This document shows positions 33,824-42,195 of a DNA stretch of 64,000 bases, one piece after another (the first letter of the stretch is position 1; the number at the start of each line of letters is the position of its first letter). This DNA comes from DASXKD01 sp963707905 (GTDB taxonomy: Bacteria; Actinomycetota; Actinomycetes; Streptosporangiales; Streptosporangiaceae): the NCBI GenBank assembly GCA_963707905.1, contig CAVPSA010000043.1, positions 62,001-126,000 on the forward strand, read 5' to 3'. Under the pieces are notes generated by a model that saw only the letters and a program-made list of their open reading frames with translations, did no database searches and was not told where the DNA came from. Position numbers and translations under genes: made by a program.

Positions 33824-34399
33824 TTGACGGGCTATATGAGGGACTGGCTTGAGCGGCCGGGCGAGCCAGCGTCCGACCTGGATCTCGTTGTGCTGCTGCT
33901 CAACTCGCTTGATCTGCTCGAAGATCCGGCTGACCGGCTGACCGGCCTGAGCTGGTTTTGTGAGGTGCTGGCCGCGGTGGGCCGTGACGACATCGGCGGC
34001 GCGCTGACTGCCGGGGACCTGCCCGGGCTCCGGCAGCTGCGTGAATCATTGCGGGCTGTCTTCCAGGCCAGGTCGCCCGGGGAAGCCGCGGCGCTGCTGA
34101 ACCCCATGCTCGTCGACGCGTCCGCGGTGCCGCAGCTGGTGACAACGGGCGACGGCCTGCGCCTGCAGGTGGCTCCCCGGGCACGAGGGCTCGCCGCGCT
34201 GTCGGCACGCCTTCCCGCGGCCCTTGCTGACTACATCGCGCACCGCGGCATCGGCCGGCTCGGCACCTGTGCGGCGCTGCCCTGCCAATGCGCCTTCCTT
34301 GACCGCACCCGGGCACAGACACGCAGGTTCTGTTGCACTGCCTGCAACGACCGGGCCGCCGCGCTGCTCTACCGCCGCCGGAAGCGCGCCGCCAGCTGA
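33824..34399 (+). CDS. CGNR zinc-finger transcriptional regulator
   Basis: 191 residues with an N-terminal ABATE-like domain and a C-terminal CGNR zinc finger: Cys in GTCAALPCQCAFLD and CCTACNDRAAALLYRRRK. The motif normally reads CGNR; here it is CNDR in the same place. Basic residues at the end should bind DNA. The TTG at 33824 lies 9 bases after AAGGGAG; the ATG at 33815 is out of frame and stops at once, so TTG is chosen over the later ATG at 33836. Followed by a terminator. Confidence 0.82.
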   Translation: MTGYMRDWLERPGEPASDLDLVVLLLNSLDLLEDPADRLTGLSWFCEVLAAVGRDDIGGALTAGDLPGLRQLRESLRAVFQARSPGEAAALLNPMLVDASAVPQLVTTGDGLRLQVAPRARGLAALSARLPAALADYIAHRGIGRLGTCAALPCQCAFLDRTRAQTRRFCCTACNDRAAALLYRRRKRAAS

Positions 34400-34409
34400 G
34401 GCGGGTGGG

Positions 34410-34451
34410 CCCCGCCCTTGCGTGGCGGCGGCCAGTTTCGCAAGGGCGGGG
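34410..34451 (+). terminator. Strong terminator hairpin
   Basis: CCCCGCCCTTGCG (34410-34422) and CGCAAGGGCGGGG (34439-34451) pair perfectly over 13 bp with a 16-base loop, 10 bases after the CGNR stop codon. Confidence 0.75.
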
Positions 34452-34571
34452 CGGCTTACCTGCCCGGCAACCTTTCGGTATACCTTCACATCAGTTCCTT
34501 GACGACTTATACCACCCACGCTAGCTTCGTCAGCACCAAAACGCTTCATTCAACTGACGGAAGCAGGGCCC

Positions 34572-35426
34572 ATGGTGCGCAAGCTGATCGGTAAGGCCGC
34601 CCTCGCAGCTGCGATGGCAGGCGCCCTGGCAACGGTGGCGGCCGCGTCGCCACCGCCTGGGAGAACACCCACGCCGCCGCCGGTCCCGCAGGTGAGCGTC
34701 CAGGATGTCCGGGTGCCGGTCCCCGGCCAGCAGCCGGTCCCGGCCTACCTGGTCCGGTCCGCTGGCACCCTCAAGCCTGGCAGCCAGGCCGGCATACTGT
34801 TCCTGCACTGGCTCGGGCAGATTCACAGCGACAGGACCGAATTCCTCGCCGAGGCCATCCAGTTGGCCCCCCGGGGCGCCGTGTCCCTGCTGCCACAGGG
34901 CGTTTTCCCCTGGCGAGAGGCGCCCAGCGGGAAGCCGGGCGATGTGACGGCCATCAAGCAGCAACTCGCGGTCTTCCAGGCCTGCCTCGACTGGCTCATA
35001 TCGAAGGGCTATGTCGGCGGGTCACGTATTGCCGTGGTAGGGCACGACTACGGGGCGATGTACGGCGCACTGCTCGCCAACTCCGACCCCCGCGTGCACA
35101 CCGCCGTCCTCGCGACCCCGGACGCGACCTGGGGGCATTGGTTCGTCAAGTACTGGCTGGGCTTCACCGGCAGCCGCGCGGCACGATACAGGGCACTGTT
35201 CACCAGCCTCCAGCCGGTGCGGCACGTGTCGCGCCTGGGCAGCCACGAACTGTTCCAGTGGGCGGGGCGAGACATCTTCGTCAGCGCCAGCGTGCGCAAG
35301 CGGTTCGCCGCTGCCGCGCCGCTGTCGCCGGTCGACTTCTATCCCGCCGCTGACCACCAGCTGACCACCGCTGCCCAGATCGCCCGCGACAAGTTCCTCG
35401 CGACCGAACTGGGCCTGTCCGGCTGA
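34572..35426 (+). CDS. Secreted alpha/beta hydrolase (dienelactone-hydrolase-like)
   Basis: 284 residues. An N-terminal signal peptide (KLIGKAALAAAMAGALATVAAA) precedes a Pro-rich spacer and an alpha/beta hydrolase core: ILFLHWLGQ (oxyanion strand), VVGHDYGAMYG (nucleophile elbow) and DFYPAADHQL (late catalytic His). The elbow has Asp where esterases have Ser and dienelactone hydrolases have Cys; Asp is the nucleophile of haloalkane dehalogenases and epoxide hydrolases. Substrate is not known. ATG at 34572 after GGAAGCAGGGCC. No operon partner. Confidence 0.75.
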   Translation: MVRKLIGKAALAAAMAGALATVAAASPPPGRTPTPPPVPQVSVQDVRVPVPGQQPVPAYLVRSAGTLKPGSQAGILFLHWLGQIHSDRTEFLAEAIQLAPRGAVSLLPQGVFPWREAPSGKPGDVTAIKQQLAVFQACLDWLISKGYVGGSRIAVVGHDYGAMYGALLANSDPRVHTAVLATPDATWGHWFVKYWLGFTGSRAARYRALFTSLQPVRHVSRLGSHELFQWAGRDIFVSASVRKRFAAAAPLSPVDFYPAADHQLTTAAQIARDKFLATELGLSG

Positions 35427-35640
35427 CCCGTTCCAGCGGGGCCCGGCTCGACCGCCGGAGCAGCCGCCGGGCGGGTGGCGGCGGCCAGGGGAAGGCTGGT
35501 CCCCGGCACATACCGGCCCTAAGGTGGCAACCAAGGTCACCATCGGTCTGCGCTGGTCGTGACTGTGGACGCGGCCCGGCGCACCACGCGCCCGGGGCCG
35601 CGCCACAGCCATCGGCCGGTCCGGCAATCAGGAGGGATCC

Positions 35641-36757
35641 ATGAAGACCAAGGCCGCGGTCGTGCGCGGCAACAGGCCAGGACTTTGAGGTCACCGAGCT
35701 GGAACTCGATCCCCCCAAGGCCGGCGAGGTCCTCATCCGGTACGTGGCGGCCGGCCTGTGCCACTCGGACGAGCATCTGCGTCACGGCGACCTCGTGCCC
35801 CGCTTCCCGATCGTCGGCGGCCACGAGGGCGCCGGGATCATCGAGGAAGTCGGGCCAGGCGTCACCCGGCTGCGCCCGGTGACCACGTCATCTGCTCGTT
35901 CCTGCCGGTCTGCGGGCACTGCCGGTGGTGCGCGACCGGCAAGTCGAACCTGTGCGACATGGGCGCCAGCCATCCTGGACGGGTGCCTGCCCGACGGCAC
36001 CTACCGGTTCCACGGCGGCGGCGAGGACTTCGGCGGCATGTGCATGCTCGGCACGTTCTCGCAGTACTCGGTCATCTCCGAGAACTCCGCGGTCAAGGTG
36101 GACCCGGACCTGCCGCTGGACAAGGTCGTGCTCATCGGCTGCGGCGTGCCGACGGGCTTCGGCTCGGCGGTGCACGCCGCGGCCACCGAGCCGGGCGACA
36201 CCATCGCCATCTACGGCATCGGCGGCATCGGCATCAACGCCGTCCAGGGGGCCGCGCTGGCCGGCGCACGGAACGTGGTGGCGATCGACCCGCTGGCCAA
36301 CAAGCGCGAGGCGGCCGAGCAGTTCGGCGCCACGCACAGCTGCGAAACCGCCGAGCAGGCGCAGGAACTGATCACCCAGCTGACCCGCGGCGTGGGCGCC
36401 GACAAGGCGATCGTCACGGTGGGGGTGGTGACCTCCGAGGTGGTCTCGCACGCGTTCAACGCGATCCGCAAGGGCGGCACGGTGGTGGTGACCGGGCTGG
36501 CCGACCCGATGAAGACCACGATCGAGATCTCGGGAGCGATCCTGACCCTGTTCGAGAAGCGCATCCAGGGGAGCCTGTTCGGCTCCGGCGACCCGTTCCA
36601 CGACATCCCGCGGATGGTGGAGCTCTACCAGGCCGGCGACCTGAAGCTGGACGAACTGATCACCGCGACGTACACCCTCGACCAGGTCAACCAGGGATAC
36701 CAGGACCTGATCGACGGCAAGAACATCCGCGGCGTGATCCTGCATGACAGCGCCTGA
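35641..36757 (+). pseudogene. NDMA-dependent-type alcohol dehydrogenase, three small frameshifts
   Basis: A zinc-dependent MDR alcohol dehydrogenase of the group with tightly bound NAD(H) that is recycled by mycofactocin (assayed with NDMA). Visible are GLCHSDEHLRHGD (zinc Cys), GGHEGAG, CGHCRWCATGKSNLCDMGA (structural zinc Cys), GCGVPTGFGSAVHAA and YGIGGIGINAVQGA. Breaks lie near 35680 (after MKTKAAVVRGN), at 35878-35882 (one base lost before GDHVICSF) and at about 35973 (one surplus C before ILDGC). The 3' 780 bases are intact. AGGAGG precedes the ATG at 35641. Sequence error or recent decay; the change at 35973 restores the frame lost at 35880. Confidence 0.82.
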
Positions 36758-38759
36758 GCCCGGCGAGCCATCTGGGTCGCTGGGCCGCGCGCCGCCTATT
36801 GTCGGGCTCCGGCGGGAGCGCGAGGTCCTCACGGTCGCGCTGGAAACCGGCCGGCACGTGGTGATCGAGGGCCCGCCGGGCACCGGCAAGTCCACGCTGC
36901 TGCGGGATATTGCCCGTCATGCGGGCAGGGCTGTGGTGTTCGTGGAAGGCAACGCCGAACTCACGCCAGCACGTTTGATCGGACAGTACGATCCTGCGCA
37001 GGTGCTCACCGACGGGTACGTACCGGGCGCCTTCACTGACGGCCCGCTGCTGCGGGCAATGCGGTCCGGTGCACTGTTGTATCTGGAGGAGTTCAACCGG
37101 GTCCCGGAGGAGACGCTCAACGTCCTGATCACGGTGCTCGCCGAGGGGGAGATCGCGGTGCCCCGGCTCGGCATGGTGCACGCCGGCACCGGGTTTCGTC
37201 TGGTCGCGGCCATGAACCCGTTCGACGCGATCGGGACCGCGCGGGTGAGCCACGCCATCGCCGACCGGATCTGCCGGGTCGTTCTCGGCTATCAGGACGC
37301 CGCCGCCGAACGTGCGATCACCACCGCGGTCACGGGCGAAAACGGGGCGGTGGTGAACTTCGCGGTGACCCTGGCCCGGGCGACCCGCGAGCACCGCGAC
37401 GTCCGGATGGGCGCCTCCGTCCGGGGCGCGATCGACATGGTGGCGCTGCTGACCGGCCTGGCACGGATGCGTGGCGAGCAAAGCGCAGCACGGGCAACGG
37501 CCCGCGACGCCGCGCACGCCGCGCTGTCCGGGCGGATCCGGATCGCCGACGGCTGCGACCGCACCCCGGAGTCGGTGCTCGACGAACTACTTGGCGGGTT
37601 CTGGCCGGCGGACGCGCCGGCGCCCCTCCCGCCGGATGACCGCATTCCCGGCGGCGACGCCGTACCGGACGGCCGGGGAAAAGCTGAGGGCCTGCCGCCT
37701 CAGGTGGCAGGCACCGGCCAGCGCCGCGCGTCGGCCTCGGCGGTCCGCCGCGACCGCGCCGGGAGCCGCGCCCGGCGGACCATCGGCCGCGCAGAACTTA
37801 CCGCCAGGCACGAAGCCTTCGGTGCCCTGTCGCCAGGGGTCGGCCAGCTCGACGAGGATGTGCTCGCGGAACTGCTCGCCGCCGACCCGGACGCCGCGGT
37901 GACCCTACTGGCCGACCTGGCCCGTGCGACCGACCGTGAGCTGCGCACCGCCGCACAGCGGCTCGCCGCACGTATCTTCTTCCGGCTGGGGGCGGCCGGG
38001 CAGCGACCGGCCCGGGGTACCCGCCGGCTGGGCGCTGGCCGGGCCGAGGGAGACCTGGACCTGGAGAAGACCCTCGACCGCTGGCCCGGAACCTGGCCCC
38101 CGGATAGGAGCGATCTGGTGACCAGGTCCTGGCAGGCGCACCGCCGCACGTTGTGCCTGCTCATCGACCGCAGCGGCTCCATGTCGGGCCTGGCGGTGGC
38201 TATCGCGGCCGTGGCCGCGGCCAGCGTGGTCCTTGCTGCCAGTGAAGGGGGATGGGGAGGCGGGCGGGGCCTCACCCCGGCGATCGTCGCGTTCAGCGGC
38301 GATGTCACCGTGCTGCAAGCTCAGGGCACCCGCCGCGATCCGGCCAAGCTGGTCGGCGATCTGGTGGCGCTGCGCGGGCACGGGATGACCGATCTGGCTG
38401 CCGCGCTCCGCGCTGCCGCTGCCCAGATGGCCAGCGCCGCTGCCGACGACCGGGTGGCGGTGCTGCTGTCGGACTGCACGCCGACCACAGGCGGCGACCC
38501 AGCCCTGGCCCTGGCCGGGATCGACCGGCTGCACGTGCTCTGCCCGCTGCCGACCCCGGAAGCCGAACACGCCGCCGCCACCCTGGCCCGCCGTGGCGGC
38601 GGCGTGAGCCAGCCGGTCCGAAAACTCACCGACGTGGCCCCAGCCCTGACCCGCGTGCTCTCCTCGTGGCTAGATCGCAGGCACCCTGCCTTCGTGCTGC
38701 GCGCCGACGCCCAGGCCGAAGGTCAGCAGTACAGGTGCCCGGCGGACGTGCCGTTATAG
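36744..38759 (+). CDS. MoxR-type AAA ATPase fused to VWA domain
   Basis: 671 residues. Residues 15-270 are a MoxR AAA+ ATPase: EGPPGTGKSTLL (Walker A), LLYLEEFNRVPEE (Walker B) and AAMNPFDAIG (sensor 1). A variable linker follows, and residues 460-650 are a von Willebrand A domain with the metal-binding DRSGSMS (MIDAS) and later Thr/Asp. MoxR-VWA pairs act as chaperones that load cofactors or metals into enzymes, e.g. methanol dehydrogenase. The ATG overlaps the last codons of the alcohol dehydrogenase gene, so the enzyme and its likely activator are coupled. The 3' end overlaps the lamin-tail gene tail to tail. Confidence 0.85.
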   Translation: MTAPEPGEPSGSLGRAPPIVGLRREREVLTVALETGRHVVIEGPPGTGKSTLLRDIARHAGRAVVFVEGNAELTPARLIGQYDPAQVLTDGYVPGAFTDGPLLRAMRSGALLYLEEFNRVPEETLNVLITVLAEGEIAVPRLGMVHAGTGFRLVAAMNPFDAIGTARVSHAIADRICRVVLGYQDAAAERAITTAVTGENGAVVNFAVTLARATREHRDVRMGASVRGAIDMVALLTGLARMRGEQSAARATARDAAHAALSGRIRIADGCDRTPESVLDELLGGFWPADAPAPLPPDDRIPGGDAVPDGRGKAEGLPPQVAGTGQRRASASAVRRDRAGSRARRTIGRAELTARHEAFGALSPGVGQLDEDVLAELLAADPDAAVTLLADLARATDRELRTAAQRLAARIFFRLGAAGQRPARGTRRLGAGRAEGDLDLEKTLDRWPGTWPPDRSDLVTRSWQAHRRTLCLLIDRSGSMSGLAVAIAAVAAASVVLAASEGGWGGGRGLTPAIVAFSGDVTVLQAQGTRRDPAKLVGDLVALRGHGMTDLAAALRAAAAQMASAAADDRVAVLLSDCTPTTGGDPALALAGIDRLHVLCPLPTPEAEHAAATLARRGGGVSQPVRKLTDVAPALTRVLSSWLDRRHPAFVLRADAQAEGQQYRCPADVPL

Positions 38760-39283
38760 CGGCAGGAGTCCACCTTCCCGCCATTGGAGTCGGACAGCGT
38801 AGCGGTGTCGCCGTTGTTGTTCCAGATGTACCAGTTCCTGCCCCAGTAGAGGCTGTCCTGATTGTCAGTGCCATTCCCAGTGCGGATCTTGACGTGGCTG
38901 TGGGCGGCCAGGGTATAGGCGGGGAACGTGAAGGTGTGCCCAACCGCGTCGTGCAGCGTCCAGCCCTTGAGGCTGATATTTGAGCCAGAGGTGTTGTACA
39001 GCCGGACCCACTCGTGGTTCAGGCTGGAGTTGGAGCCGTGGTCAGGGCCAGGTGAGTTGTACCAGCTCTCGTATATCTGTACTCGGTGACCGGTGGCGAC
39101 CGCCGGGGCGGCCGCTGCTCTGGCGCCGGACGGGACGACCCGGAGGTCCGCAAGCGCCGGGGTCGCGAACGGTGTAGGGCCCCAGCCGTGGAGCAGCCTG
39201 AGCTTGGTGTAGGTATTGTTCCCCGGCGGTCGCCGCCTGCGACCGCGGCGTCTCAGCGGAAGCGTGACCGCTGCGGCGCACAC
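38723..39283 (-). CDS. Lamin-tail-domain protein, probably secreted; start uncertain
   Basis: The C-terminal 120 residues form a lamin tail domain: VQIYESWYNSPGPD, NHEWVRLYNTSG, LKGWTLHDAVGHTF, NGGKVDSCRYNG. Such domains in bacteria are found on secreted or surface proteins. The N-terminus is unclear. An ATG at 39390 with AAAGGG ahead reads MTQRLRRAAGA after 24 codons, resembling a signal peptide, but meets a TGA; a one-base shift near 39275 would continue it as VCAAAVTLPL into the present frame. So a frameshift in the signal peptide is likely. Not related to the neighbouring cofactor genes as far as can be seen. Confidence 0.65.
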   Translation of the reverse strand: MCAAAVTLPLRRRGRRRRPPGNNTYTKLRLLHGWGPTPFATPALADLRVVPSGARAAAAPAVATGHRVQIYESWYNSPGPDHGSNSSLNHEWVRLYNTSGSNISLKGWTLHDAVGHTFTFPAYTLAAHSHVKIRTGNGTDNQDSLYWGRNWYIWNNNGDTATLSDSNGGKVDSCRYNGTSAGHLYC

Positions 39284-39543
39284 GGCGCCCCAGCGGCGCG
39301 GCGAAGTCGCTGGGTCATGGCCCCGTGGTGGTTGCGGGTCAGGCTCCGGCCCCCCGCCCGGTGGTGGTCCTGATCCTTTGCTGCGAACATGAGTCAGCCC
39401 TTTCTGAGCTGGCGGGCCGTTGTTCGGCCCGGCTCTGGCACCGTTCTACGGCTCCCGCAGGCAGGCACGCCTGAGCACCCGTTACTCAATTACCGGACCC
39501 CGGCTACTCAGATGCCCCGCTCGCCTGCAAAGCGCGGGTTCCA

Positions 39544-39593
39544 TGATCACGGTCACTTCTGGGGCGCATGGAGCCAAAAAGTGACCGTGATCA
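39544..39593. repeat. Inverted repeat with 15-bp arms at the 3' end of mftF
   Basis: TGATCACGGTCACTT (39544-39558) is mirrored perfectly at 39579-39593, with a 20-base loop. The stop codon of mftF (39553-39555) is inside the first arm. It can end transcription from both sides. The 20-mer from 39539 recurs with two changes at 55275-55294. Confidence 0.65.
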
Positions 39594-41181
39594 AGGGTGC
39601 GGAACGGATGGCAGCAGGCGCATCGGGTGCGGGGCCGGTGCGGAAGGGGTGCCAGGCGATGACCGGGCGGACCGGGGCCAGGCTGCGCGCGCGCAGCGCG
39701 CCCGCCCACACACCCGCGCCGTAGGCCATGTCATCGGCCAGGTGGCCGAGCACATACCGGACCGGGTCCAGCGACCGGCGGCGGCCGGACCAGGCCGTCA
39801 GCGGCGGCCCGAGCAGCAGCGACGCTGCCGCGGCGCGCCGGGCCCAGCGCCGCGCCGGTGCCCCGCCCGGGGCCACGAGCGCGGCGGCCAGCACGGGCAT
39901 ACCGTACTGGCAGGCATAACGCCCGATGCCCAGCCAGGTCTGCCGGGTCCCATCGAGCATCGCGGGCACCACGCCACGGGCGGGCAGCCCGGCCCGGCGC
40001 ACCGTTCGGCGCATGGCCAGCACCGACCCGGTGAAGCTGAGGCCAGAGATCTCGGGGCGGCCGGCGAGCAGACCGGCGACGGTGAGCGCGGGCCACGGGT
40101 GCAGCACCAGTGGCGGTACCCGGCCGGGGTGCCGCAATGCCAGCGGCGCCGCCGAGGAGCCGTAGCGGAACCGCCGTGTGAGCAGGGCGGGCCAGCCTTC
40201 TGGCTCGTGGTGGGACACCCGGACCGCCGGGTCGTAGCGGATCCGCCAGCCGGCGGCGTGCAGCCGCCAGACCAGGTCCACGTCCTCACCCCAGCGCAGC
40301 GCCGGGTCGAAGACGCTGCCAGTCCCGGCGCCCGGGGCGAGGGCAGCACGCCGGACCACGAGCGCCGCTGTGGGCACGTAGGCCACCCGGGTCCCTGGCA
40401 CCACCCGCGCCTCGGCCTCGCCGAGGTCCAGGCAGCATGCCGCCGTGGTGTAACGGCCGGCCCAGCCGGGCCCGGCCGGCACGGCGACCATCCGCGGGGC
40501 AGCGGCCGCCACGGCCGGATCGGCCAGGTGCGCGGCGAGCCGCTCGATCCAGCCTGGCCCGGGCACGCAATCGCTGTCCAGGAACGCCACCAGGTCGGTA
40601 GCCACACTGAGCAGGCCGGTGTTCCTGGCAGCACCGGGGCCGCCGTTGACCGGCCGCCGCACCAGCGCCGCACCGTGCGCGGCGGCGACGTCCGCGATCG
40701 CGCCCGGATCCTCGGATCCGTCGTCCACCACCAGCACCGGATAGCCGTCCCCCAAGGCGGCCAGGCAGCGGCCGAGCAGGACAGCGCGGTCCCGGACCGG
40801 GACGAGGACCGTGACATCGGGCCTCGCAGCCAGCCCGGGAGGCCGCGGATGGGCCAGGCCGGTGTCGGTGAGCTTGCGCGCCAGCCTGCCCGCGGCGCCG
40901 CTGCGCACCGGGCCGGCCCGCAGTTCCGCCAGCGCCGCACGGCCAGTCTGGGACAGCCGCAGCACGCGCGCCGGCGCGCCGCCGAAAAGGATGTCCTCTT
41001 CGAGTTGCCTGGTACCGGAGTCGAAGACCACACCGAAGCCCGCGGGCAGCGGCGGGGCAGCAGCGCCGTTGCCAGCCGCACCGGCACCAGCCGCACCGGC
41101 ACCAGCCGCACCGGCACCGGCCGCACCGGCAGCCGCGCCGCCGTGGGCCGCACGGTGCCGAGACGACCTGGCGCGGCTCAT
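39553..41181 (-). CDS. mftF: Mycofactocin glycosyltransferase MftF
   Basis: 542 residues. Residues 45-120 resemble a PqqD-like peptide-binding domain (LEEDILFGGAPARVLRLSQ); residues 125-330 are a GT-A family-2 glycosyltransferase (VTVLVPVRDRA, VLVVDDGSED, FLDSDCVPGPGW with the metal DxD, RWGEDVDLVWRL); the remainder has hydrophobic stretches. MftF adds oligo-glucose to mycofactocin. The N-terminal 40 residues are an Ala/Gly run encoded by a 15-bp repeat. The ATG overlaps the TGA of the SDR gene. The last residues are encoded by a hairpin repeat, so the natural end may have been altered. Confidence 0.88.
   Translation of the reverse strand: MSRARSSRHRAAHGGAAAGAAGAGAAGAGAAGAGAAGNGAAAPPLPAGFGVVFDSGTRQLEEDILFGGAPARVLRLSQTGRAALAELRAGPVRSGAAGRLARKLTDTGLAHPRPPGLAARPDVTVLVPVRDRAVLLGRCLAALGDGYPVLVVDDGSEDPGAIADVAAAHGAALVRRPVNGGPGAARNTGLLSVATDLVAFLDSDCVPGPGWIERLAAHLADPAVAAAAPRMVAVPAGPGWAGRYTTAACCLDLGEAEARVVPGTRVAYVPTAALVVRRAALAPGAGTGSVFDPALRWGEDVDLVWRLHAAGWRIRYDPAVRVSHHEPEGWPALLTRRFRYGSSAAPLALRHPGRVPPLVLHPWPALTVAGLLAGRPEISGLSFTGSVLAMRRTVRRAGLPARGVVPAMLDGTRQTWLGIGRYACQYGMPVLAAALVAPGGAPARRWARRAAAASLLLGPPLTAWSGRRRSLDPVRYVLGHLADDMAYGAGVWAGALRARSLAPVRPVIAWHPFRTGPAPDAPAAIRSAPLITVTFWLHAPQK
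41071..41130 (-). repeat. 15-bp tandem repeat, four units, in the 5' part of mftF
   Basis: Units of the form ACCAGCCGCACCGGC start at 41071, 41086, 41101 and 41116. They encode Ala-Gly-rich pentapeptides (AGAAG) just after the start of MftF, so unit number changes would not shift the frame. Confidence 0.8.
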
Positions 41182-42125
41182 AGCGCGAGGCCTCCGTCCA
41201 CCGGCACGATGGCGCCGGTCATCCCGCTGCTCGCCGGGCTGGCGAGGAAGGCCAGGACGGCGGCCACCTCGGCGGGGTCGAGCAGCCGCCGCATGGGCTG
41301 CTGACCGGCGAACGCCTGGGCCTCATCCAGCTCGTAGAGCCGGGCGCTCTCGTCAAGGATCGGCGTCGCGGTCGAGCCGGGGCTGACCGCGTTCGCGGTG
41401 ACGCCGCTGTCGGCCAGTTCAGCGGCGAGCGCTCGGATCAGCCCGGCGACACCCGCCTTGGCCGCACAGTATGCGGCCAGCATCGGCAGCCCGCGGGTGG
41501 CCGCCGCGGACGCGACGGCAAGGAAGCGCCCGGACCTCGGGGCCGGACGGCGCAGCAGCGCGGGGACCCCGGCCCGGGCCAGCGACAGCACCCCGCCGAG
41601 GTTGACGTCGAGCACGGCCTGTTGCTGGGCCAGCGGGACCTCCCAGAGCGGGACCCCGCCGGCGATCACTCCCGCCACCGCGATCGCCGCGTCCAGGCCG
41701 CCCCAACGGTGCTCCGCCTCGGCCACCGCGGCGGCGACGGCCTCCAGGTCGCGCACGTCGGCAATGAAGGGCTGCACCCGGCCCGGCCCGGCGCTCGCGT
41801 TCGCCTGGCGGACTACCGCGGCCAGGTCATCGGGGGTGGCCATCGGGTAAGGCAGCGCCGGGTCCTCGGCCGCGCTGTCCACGGCAAGGACCAGCCAGCC
41901 GGTGGCGGCCAGCGCCAGCACGGTCGCTGCCCCGATGCCGCGCGCCGCGCCGGTGACCACCGCGACCCGCCCGGCCGCCCCAGAACTCCGCCCGGCCGCC
42001 CCAGAACTCCGGCCGGCCGCCCCAGAACTCCGCCCGGCCGCCCCAGATATCCCGCCGGCCGCCCCAGAACTCCGGCCGGCCGCGCCGGGGCTCCCGCCGT
42101 GCGGCCCGGCGCTCCCGGATGCCAT
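41178..42125 (-). CDS. Mycofactocin-associated SDR oxidoreductase
   Basis: 315 residues: a Rossmann SDR with TGAARGIG, DVRDLEA, and the full active site (Ser in VASAAA, YCAAK), ending MTGAIVPVDGGLAL. SDRs in this position, between mftC and mftF, belong to the families known to depend on mycofactocin, holding nicotinamide that is re-oxidised by the cofactor. The first 50 residues are seven-residue repeats (GAAGRSS) not found in ordinary SDRs. GAGGTAGG precedes the ATG at 42125. It is 70 bases from mftC and overlaps mftF by four bases. Substrate unknown, likely an alcohol. Confidence 0.83.
   Translation of the reverse strand: MASGSAGPHGGSPGAAGRSSGAAGGISGAAGRSSGAAGRSSGAAGRSSGAAGRVAVVTGAARGIGAATVLALAATGWLVLAVDSAAEDPALPYPMATPDDLAAVVRQANASAGPGRVQPFIADVRDLEAVAAAVAEAEHRWGGLDAAIAVAGVIAGGVPLWEVPLAQQQAVLDVNLGGVLSLARAGVPALLRRPAPRSGRFLAVASAAATRGLPMLAAYCAAKAGVAGLIRALAAELADSGVTANAVSPGSTATPILDESARLYELDEAQAFAGQQPMRRLLDPAEVAAVLAFLASPASSGMTGAIVPVDGGLAL
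41981..42085 (-). repeat. 21-bp tandem repeat, five units, in the 5' part of the SDR gene
   Basis: The block CAGAACTCC, followed by a Gly/Cys-codon-rich 12 bases, recurs at 41981, 42002, 42023, 42044 (as CAGATATCC) and 42065. Each 21-bp unit codes for one GAAGRSS heptapeptide, so gain or loss of units keeps the frame. This is a coding minisatellite. Confidence 0.85.
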
Positions 42126-42195
42126 GGCCTACCTCACCGGCCAGCGCCGCAGCCCGCGACGCGCGGCATCCACCGGGACGCCGGCCAGCACCGGC

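Noticed and set aside
39568..41304. 578-residue plus-strand frame
   Set aside because: Antisense to mftF; Gln/His/Arg-rich with no recognisable fold.
41178..42125. SDR gene as mftE
   Set aside because: It is a clear Rossmann SDR with TGAARGIG and YxxxK; MftE is a creatininase-fold metal enzyme.
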